This document shows positions 8,131-12,213 of a stretch of 12,213 bases of DNA, one piece after another. The DNA lies in assembly GCA_023386135.1 (NCBI GenBank), contig JAEWKG010000200.1:1-12213 (forward strand), given 5' to 3'. A model generated the notes under the pieces. That model had not been told where the DNA came from and searched no databases. It was given only the letters and a program-made list of their open reading frames with translations. The DNA comes from Pseudomonadota bacterium (lineage in GTDB: Bacteria; Pseudomonadota; Alphaproteobacteria; Sphingomonadales; Sphingomonadaceae). The stretch's first letter is position 1, and each line of letters opens with the position of its first letter. The translations under genes were made by a program, and so were the position numbers.

Positions 8131-8795
8131 CGGCAGAATCCGCCGGGGCGTCCGGCTTCGAGGTGGAAGTGATCGGTGTGCGCGGCGTTGTAGTCAGGGC
8201 TCAACACGGTTCCGAAGCGCTTGCACGCGCTGTCATGGACGATCCGCAGGAAGCGCTGCTGCGCGGGAGAACCACCCGACCAGTCCTGCCGCACGGTGAT
8301 GCGCTGGCCGTCAGACAGCACGAACGCCGAGACGTCGATTGCGCGCGCGGTGGCGTGCGCCGACAGACGGCTGCTGCCGGCCACGTTGCGGCACGAATAG
8401 CTGCCCATCGTCTCGATCTGCCGGAGCGGGCTGCCGAGCACCTGCCGCGCCGCGCGGTCGACCCCGAAGCGCGCCCACGCCGCGGTCGTCTCGGCGAGCG
8501 GACAGGCGACCGGCCCGAGGTTGCTGAGCGTGAAACCGGCCTCGTCACCCCGCAGCCCGCTCAGCGTCACGGTGCCGACGGTCGAGCACCCCGCGCCGTA
8601 ATAGCGGTCGTCCACTGGCGAGAATTTCGCGCCGGTCGCGCCAAGCTCGGCAAGGCATTGCTGTGCGGCCGGAGTGACGGCGACGGGGCGCGGCGTCTCT
8701 AACTGCGGCTTCACGGGTGCCGATCCCTGCGGCACGAGGCTCCCGCACGCGGACAGCGCGAACATAACAGCGGCAGGGGCAAGGCGACGCGGCAT
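8127..8795 (-). CDS. Extensin-like lipoprotein (extensin-like C-terminal domain family)
   Basis: A 222-residue envelope protein. The start MPRRLAPAAVMFALSAC has a lipobox LSAC, so Cys17 should be lipidated after signal peptidase II cleavage. A Pro-rich stretch (about 22-42) follows. The rest matches the extensin-like C-terminal family, related to peptidase M15 peptidoglycan enzymes. SRLSAHATARAIDVSAF (142-158) carries the likely zinc ligands His147 and Asp154, and HTDHFHLE (206-213) supplies His209 or His211. The family glycine usual in SxHxxGxAxD is Ala150 here. Several cysteines (C47, C70, C98, C135, C191, C221) may form disulfides. The ATG at 8793-8795 is 35 bases after the putP-like gene and has only a weak ribosome site, so it may be read from the same transcript. 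A cell-wall amidase or carboxypeptidase-like role is plausible but unproven. Confidence 0.88.
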   Translation of the reverse strand: MPRRLAPAAVMFALSACGSLVPQGSAPVKPQLETPRPVAVTPAAQQCLAELGATGAKFSPVDDRYYGAGCSTVGTVTLSGLRGDEAGFTLSNLGPVACPLAETTAAWARFGVDRAARQVLGSPLRQIETMGSYSCRNVAGSSRLSAHATARAIDVSAFVLSDGQRITVRQDWSGGSPAQQRFLRIVHDSACKRFGTVLSPDYNAAHTDHFHLEAGRPGGFCR

Positions 8796-8830
8796 GCCGC
8801 GATTGTCGCGCCGCGATGGTTAATTCCGGC

Positions 8831-10282
8831 CTAATGAACGCCCGGCGCGGCGTCCTCTGGCACCTCAGGCGCGCCGATCCGGCTGACCACCACGATTGCC
8901 AGCCACGACAGGATGAACCCCGGCAGGATCTCGTACACGCCTGGTCCGCCGAGAAAGGCCTTGTCCCACCCGAGCACGATCCACGCGATCACTACCGCCG
9001 CGCCGACCACCAGGCCGGCCGCCGCGCCCGCGCCGGTCATCCGCTTCCACGTGAGCGCGAGCACGATCATCGGCCCGAACGCCGCGCCGAACCCGGCCCA
9101 GGCGTGCGCCACCAGGCCCAGCACCTCGCTGTCCGGATCGCGGGCGATGACGATGCCCATCAGTGCAACCAGCAGCACGCTCACCCGGCCCACCGTCACC
9201 GCCTCGCGCTCACCCGCCTCCTTGCGCAGGAACAGGCGGTAGAAATCCTCGGTCAGCGAGGAGGACGACACCAGCAGCTGCGAACTGATCGTGCTCATGA
9301 TCGCCGCCAGCAGCGCGGCATAGAGGAACCCTGTCACCAGCGGATGGAACAGCAGGTTCGCGAGCAGGATGAAGATCGTCTCGGGGTCCTTCAGCGCGAT
9401 CCCGTTCGCCTCGACATAGGCGCGGCCCGCCAGCCCGACGCCGATCGCGCCCAGCAGGCACACGCCCATCCACGCCATCGCGATGTTGCGCGCGACCGGC
9501 ATCTCGTCGGCCGAGCGGATCGCCATGAAGCGCACGATGATGTGCGGCTGCCCGAAGTAGCCCAATCCCCACGTCACCGCCGACAGCCAGCCGATCGCGG
9601 TCAGGCCGTGGCCGAGGCTCAGGAAACCCTCCTGCGGCACCGCGGTCAGGCTGATGTCGCTGCCGAAAAGCAGCACCAGCGGCATCAGCACCAGCGCGCC
9701 GAACATGATGCAGCCCTGCACGAAGTCGGTCAGGCTCACCGCCAGAAAGCCGCCGATCATGGTGTAGACCAGCACGACGCCCGCGGTGATCCAGATGCCG
9801 GTCATGTAGCTGCCGTTGAAGGCGGTTTCGAACAGCTTGCCGCCACCGACCATGCCCGCTGCGGTGTAGACGGTGAAGAACACCACCACGATCACCGCGC
9901 AGGTCAGCCGCAGCAACGCGGCGTGGCTTGGGAAGCGATTGCCGAGGTATTCGGGAATGGTCAGCGCGTCACCCAGCGCCTCGGTTTGCCGGCGCAGGCG
10001 CGGGGCGACCACGATCCAGTTGACGAACGCGCCGAGGAACAGCCCGATCGCGATCCACGCCTCGACCAGTCCGCTGGCATAGAGCGCGCCCGGCAGGCCG
10101 AGCAGCAGCCAGCCCGACATGTCGCTCGCCCCGGCGGACAGGGCAGTGACCTTGGGCGACAGATCGCGCCCGGCGAGGAGATACCCCTCGGTATCCGCGG
10201 CGGTCTTGCGCCAGGCGTAGACGCCGATGCCGAGCATGAGGATGAAGTACGCCGCGAGGCTGATGATGACGCCGGTCTGCAT
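8831..10282 (-). CDS. putP: Sodium/proline symporter (SSS family)
   Basis: A 483-residue inner-membrane transporter of the sodium:solute symporter family, with about 13 predicted transmembrane helices. It closely resembles PutP, which imports proline with Na+ (E. coli PutP is 502 residues). Key segments: AGASDMSGWLLLGLPGALY (51-69) with Asp54 and Ser57 at the Na+ site known in PutP, LTIPEYLGNRFP (108-118), and IMSTISSQLLVSSSSLTEDFYR (328-349), whose Ser330/Thr331 match the PutP Na2-site Ser/Thr pair. The ATG at 10280-10282 gives MQTGVIISLAAYFILMLG, leading directly into helix 1. The ribosome site is weak. The Crp-type gene ends 54 bases upstream and the extensin-like gene begins 35 bases downstream, all on this strand, so an operon is possible. 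No putA is seen nearby. Proline is the best guess for substrate, but other SSS solutes cannot be excluded. Confidence 0.92.
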   Translation of the reverse strand: MQTGVIISLAAYFILMLGIGVYAWRKTAADTEGYLLAGRDLSPKVTALSAGASDMSGWLLLGLPGALYASGLVEAWIAIGLFLGAFVNWIVVAPRLRRQTEALGDALTIPEYLGNRFPSHAALLRLTCAVIVVVFFTVYTAAGMVGGGKLFETAFNGSYMTGIWITAGVVLVYTMIGGFLAVSLTDFVQGCIMFGALVLMPLVLLFGSDISLTAVPQEGFLSLGHGLTAIGWLSAVTWGLGYFGQPHIIVRFMAIRSADEMPVARNIAMAWMGVCLLGAIGVGLAGRAYVEANGIALKDPETIFILLANLLFHPLVTGFLYAALLAAIMSTISSQLLVSSSSLTEDFYRLFLRKEAGEREAVTVGRVSVLLVALMGIVIARDPDSEVLGLVAHAWAGFGAAFGPMIVLALTWKRMTGAGAAAGLVVGAAVVIAWIVLGWDKAFLGGPGVYEILPGFILSWLAIVVVSRIGAPEVPEDAAPGVH

Positions 10283-10336
10283 GGCTGCGGGTGCTAACAG
10301 GCGGGCGCGGCGGTGGCTAGCGGCGCTCTGCTCCGC

Positions 10337-11098
10337 TCAGTCGTTGGCGTCGAGGTAGCGCCCCTCGTGGTCGAGGTGAAGGTAGTTGGGATTGAACATG
10401 GCGAGGCGCATCAGGCGCTCGAAGTCGAGAATCCTAAGGCGCTTGCTCCTCAGTTCGATCAGCCCGTCGCGGCGCAGTTCCTGCAGCGTGCGGTTGACGT
10501 GGACCGCGGTGATCCCGGTCGCGTCGGCGAGGTCCGATTGGATCAGCGGGAAGGGGCAGGAGTTCGCGTCGGCCTCGCCGATCGCGCGCAGGCGAACGTA
10601 GAGTTCCACCAACAGGTGCGCCATCCGCTCGAGCGCGCTCCTGGCGCCGATGTTGAGCAGCCATTCGCGCTGCACCGAGTTCGTGACCAGCTCGTGCCAC
10701 AGCAGCGCCTGAGCCACGCGCGGCCGGCGCTCGGTCAGGTCCTGCAGCAGCTCGGGCGGAATCGCGAGATATTTGGCCGCGGTGATGGCGCCGATCGAAT
10801 GGTCCATCTGCTGCAGGATATAAACATTGAGATCGCAGAAATCGCCGGGGATGAAGAACCCTACGATCTGGCGCCGGCCGTCGGGCAGGTCCTTGTAGCG
10901 GCAGGCCCAGCCTTCGACCATCAGCCGCACCACGTTAGGCCGGTCGCCTTCGCGGACGATGTCGCCGCGCGCCCGTGCTTCCAGCATCGGCACGCTTCTG
11001 AGCACGTCAAGCGCTGCGCGATCGTCTCCCGACAACCGCACATACCGTTCGAGATTGAGGATCAGATGGGCCGCCGGAGACTGAGAGTGGGTAGTCAT
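10337..11098 (-). CDS. Crp/Fnr-family transcriptional regulator
   Basis: A 253-residue cytoplasmic DNA-binding protein. Residues about 25-125 form a cNMP-binding-type beta barrel (ARGDIVREGDRPNVVRLMVEGWACRY, then FFIPGDFCDLNV). A long dimer helix follows (about 127-172), then a winged helix-turn-helix at about 184-228 with TGITAVHVNRTLQELRRDGL, the recognition region, and a C-terminal extension of about 25 residues. The Arg/Ser phosphate-binding cassette of cAMP-binding CRP is not evident. The three cysteines (C65, C88, C181) lack the N-terminal cluster of FNR, so neither cAMP nor an FNR-type Fe-S ligand can be claimed. The ATG is at 11096-11098, with no strong ribosome site. The gene is divergent from rrf2 and sits 54 bases upstream of putP. 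It may control putP, but neighbourhood is the only evidence. Confidence 0.92.
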   Translation of the reverse strand: MTTHSQSPAAHLILNLERYVRLSGDDRAALDVLRSVPMLEARARGDIVREGDRPNVVRLMVEGWACRYKDLPDGRRQIVGFFIPGDFCDLNVYILQQMDHSIGAITAAKYLAIPPELLQDLTERRPRVAQALLWHELVTNSVQREWLLNIGARSALERMAHLLVELYVRLRAIGEADANSCPFPLIQSDLADATGITAVHVNRTLQELRRDGLIELRSKRLRILDFERLMRLAMFNPNYLHLDHEGRYLDAND

Positions 11099-11273
11099 CG
11101 GTCTCTATCCCAATAAAATCGTTGCACTTTCACATACATTAGAACCGGACCATCGCATGAATCGGTTCGCAGGTTAAGTTTCGCTTTTGTGCCGATTGAG
11201 CCGCGAAATCGCAGGGTTCGGCACGCAGCAAGCGGGTTGCCGTCCGCGCCCCGAACCGTCATTCCGTTACCCC
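11099..11273. promoter_or_regulatory. Divergent intergenic region between crp-type and rrf2-type genes
   Basis: These 175 bases are AT-richer than the surrounding genes, especially 11107-11141, and must hold promoters for both genes. GAACCG (11142-11147) is inverted relative to CGGTTC (11163-11168), 21 bases centre to centre. AATCGG (11160-11165) is also inverted relative to CCGATT (11192-11197). A TGTGA half-site, read leftward, lies near 11130. I cannot assign reliable -10 and -35 boxes. No convincing ribosome site precedes the rrf2 GTG at 11274. Confidence 0.35.
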
Positions 11274-11729
11274 GTGCTCTCGCAGAAAACCCGCTACGCG
11301 ATCCGCGCCATGCAGCACCTGGCCGACCGGGACGGGCAAGGCCCGGTGCAGCTGGCGGAGATTGCCGCGAGGCAGAACATCCCGGCCAACTTCCTCACCA
11401 CGATTCTATCCGAACTGAGCCGCATGGGACTGGTCGCCTCGCAGCGCGGCAAGGACGGGGGGTACTGGCTGGCGGTCTCGCCTATCGACATCACCTACGG
11501 CGATCTCATCCGCGTGATGCGCGGCAGCCTCGCTCTGGTGCCGTGCGCCAGCCGCTTCGCGCACGAGAAGTGCAAGAACTGCGTCGAGGAAGGGGAATGC
11601 CGCACCCGGGCGCTGATGCTCAAGGTTCGCGATGCGACCGCCGAGCAACTCGACGCAATCCGGCTGTCCGATCCAATTGCGCTGGAACCGGCAGATGGGG
11701 ACGCGGACACTCTCGGTTCGGTGCCATAA
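11274..11729 (+). CDS. Rrf2-family transcriptional regulator with four-cysteine motif
   Basis: A 151-residue regulator. An N-terminal winged helix-turn-helix (about 1-70: MLSQKTRYAIRAMQHLAD, VQLAEIAARQNIPANFL, GLVASQRGKDGGYWLA) is typical of Rrf2/IscR/NsrR proteins. In the C-terminal half four cysteines, C91, C100, C103 and C109, are spaced CX8CX2CX5C with His97 between, a plausible Fe-S or redox site. The spacing is not that of IscR (CX5CX5C with a nearby His). The GTG at 11274-11276 is chosen because it gives the family-typical MLSQKTRYA. The frame is open upstream to a TTG at 11187, but that extension looks non-conserved. No Shine-Dalgarno is evident, so translation may be leaderless or weak. 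It is divergent from the crp-type gene and upstream of the TonB receptor, with a palindrome between that it may bind. Confidence 0.92.
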   Translation: MLSQKTRYAIRAMQHLADRDGQGPVQLAEIAARQNIPANFLTTILSELSRMGLVASQRGKDGGYWLAVSPIDITYGDLIRVMRGSLALVPCASRFAHEKCKNCVEEGECRTRALMLKVRDATAEQLDAIRLSDPIALEPADGDADTLGSVP

Positions 11730-11750
11730 ACACTTCCTTTCACCGCAGCG

Positions 11751-11779
11751 GTATTGTCAACTAGAATAGTTGAGAATAC
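11751..11779. promoter_or_regulatory. 29-bp near-perfect palindrome, candidate operator
   Basis: The left arm GTATTGTCAACTA (11751-11763) and right arm TAGTTGAGAATAC (11767-11779) are complementary at 12 of 13 positions; the exception is G11756 against G11774. The centre is GAA (11764-11766). The site lies 22 bases after the Rrf2 stop and 134 bases before the TonB-receptor start. It is AT-rich in GC-rich surroundings and overlaps a candidate promoter. That fits a dimeric repressor site, with the adjacent Rrf2 protein as the obvious candidate binder (inference). Confidence 0.7.
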
Positions 11780-11782
11780 GAA
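11754..11782 (+). promoter_or_regulatory. Candidate promoter for the TonB-dependent receptor
   Basis: TTGTCA (11754-11759) is a good -35 match. After exactly 17 bases, TACGAA (11777-11782) is a weak -10. The palindrome covers the -35 box and the start of the -10 box, so a bound protein would block RNA polymerase. The transcript would have a leader of roughly 120 bases, including a small hairpin, CGCCGA (11861-11866) with TCGGCG (11873-11878). Confidence 0.4.
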
Positions 11783-11913
11783 TCGGGCTCCAAGAGGGAG
11801 GCCGACCGGTGTACGATTTTCGTTCGCGCTTCATCGTTGGAACAATCTTTCACGAACCCGCGCCGACCCCCATCGGCGGCGGATCCCCACTCATTTCCTG
11901 AAAGCCTTCCCCG

Positions 11914-12213
11914 ATGCACAGCAAACACGCGTGGCGGCTGCTCGCCGCGACCTTCTTCGCAGCCCCTCTTACGTCGCTTCATGCCCACGACACGGCCACT
12001 TCGCCTGAGGCCGGCACCGCGCCCGCTCAGGAACCAGAGCAGGCCGACGACACCCCGTCGCGCGGCGACGTCATCATCGTCACCGCGCGCCGCCGCCAGG
12101 AGACCGCGCAGGAAGTGCCGCTGGCGATCTCGGTGATCCGCGGCGACAGCATCGAGGCGACCGGTAACTTCAACGTCGTCAAGCTGCAGCAGCTCGCGCC
12201 GACGCTCCAGGTC
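11914..12213 (+). CDS. TonB-dependent outer-membrane receptor, N-terminal part
   Basis: The first 100 codons, open to the window edge. The visible part shows a signal peptide (MHSKHAWRLLAATFFAAPLTSLHA, likely cut after residue 24), an acidic Pro/Ala-rich linker (about 26-50), a TonB-box-like segment DVIIVTARRRQE (52-63) and the beginning of the plug domain (VPLAISVIRGDSIEATGNFNVVKLQQLAPTLQV, given by its ends 68-100). These receptors import siderophores, vitamin B12, metals, sugars or other large solutes across the outer membrane, powered by TonB-ExbB-ExbD. The full protein would be several hundred residues longer. The sequence style (VTARRRQE, plug start) matches the many sphingomonad receptors, whose ligands are seldom predictable from the plug. 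The ribosome site is weak. It lies downstream of the Rrf2-type regulator and a palindromic operator candidate, suggesting control by redox, iron or another Rrf2 signal. Confidence 0.93.
   Translation, partial: MHSKHAWRLLAATFFAAPLTSLHAHDTATSPEAGTAPAQEPEQADDTPSRGDVIIVTARRRQETAQEVPLAISVIRGDSIEATGNFNVVKLQQLAPTLQV

Noticed and set aside
8816..10297. 493-codon plus-strand open frame opposite putP
   Set aside because: It is rich in His, Gln, Arg and Asp, the usual antisense product of a membrane-protein gene. The minus strand encodes a clear SSS transporter across the same region.
10337..11098. The Crp-type protein as a true FNR or CRP orthologue
   Set aside because: It lacks the N-terminal cysteine cluster of FNR and the recognisable cAMP-binding cassette of CRP, so only the family is assigned.
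11751..11779. Palindrome as a terminator for rrf2
   Set aside because: The stem is AT-rich and no T-run follows, and it overlaps a promoter-like pair, so an operator is more likely.
11754..12008. Small open frame overlapping the palindrome and the TonB-receptor start
   Set aside because: It starts inside the candidate operator and runs out of frame through the receptor's signal peptide, with no recognisable content.

Overview
The window is GC-rich, densely coded DNA that looks like the chromosome of an alphaproteobacterium, most likely a sphingomonad (Sphingomonadaceae or Erythrobacteraceae). This rests on protein style, the TonB-receptor and Rrf2 content, and weak or absent Shine-Dalgarno sequences at many starts. 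It is inference from sequence character, not from a database match. No tRNA, rRNA, insertion sequence, phage gene or CRISPR array is visible, and no gap between genes exceeds 300 bases.

Layout. Positions 1-2359 (minus strand) hold a small secreted ankyrin-repeat protein followed by uvrB, whose C-terminal end runs off the left edge. Positions 2503-7340 (plus strand) hold an alpha/beta hydrolase and then a compact four-gene cluster: circularly permuted ATP-grasp ligase, alpha-E (DUF403) protein, transglutaminase-like cysteine protease, and the proteasome-type protease Anbu. The cluster appears to end at a hairpin terminator at 7343-7365. A LuxR/FixJ-type regulator with a degenerate receiver domain follows (7504-8130). 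It converges on a minus-strand block read as crp-type regulator (10337-11098), then a putP-type Na+/solute symporter (8831-10282), then an extensin-like lipoprotein (8127-8795). On the right, an Rrf2-type regulator (11274-11729) and the first 100 codons of a TonB-dependent receptor (11914 to the edge) point rightward, separated by a 29-bp near-perfect AT-rich palindrome.

How the parts may work together. The ATP-grasp/alpha-E/transglutaminase/Anbu set is a recurring bacterial gene neighbourhood, predicted to make and process a peptide or amide product. The chemistry is not settled, so this is the least understood system here. The adjacent hydrolase is a possible extra member. On the right, the Rrf2 protein has four cysteines suited to an Fe-S or redox sensor. 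The palindrome overlaps a candidate promoter for the TonB receptor, suggesting the regulator controls outer-membrane uptake. The remaining genes look like ordinary housekeeping or accessory functions.
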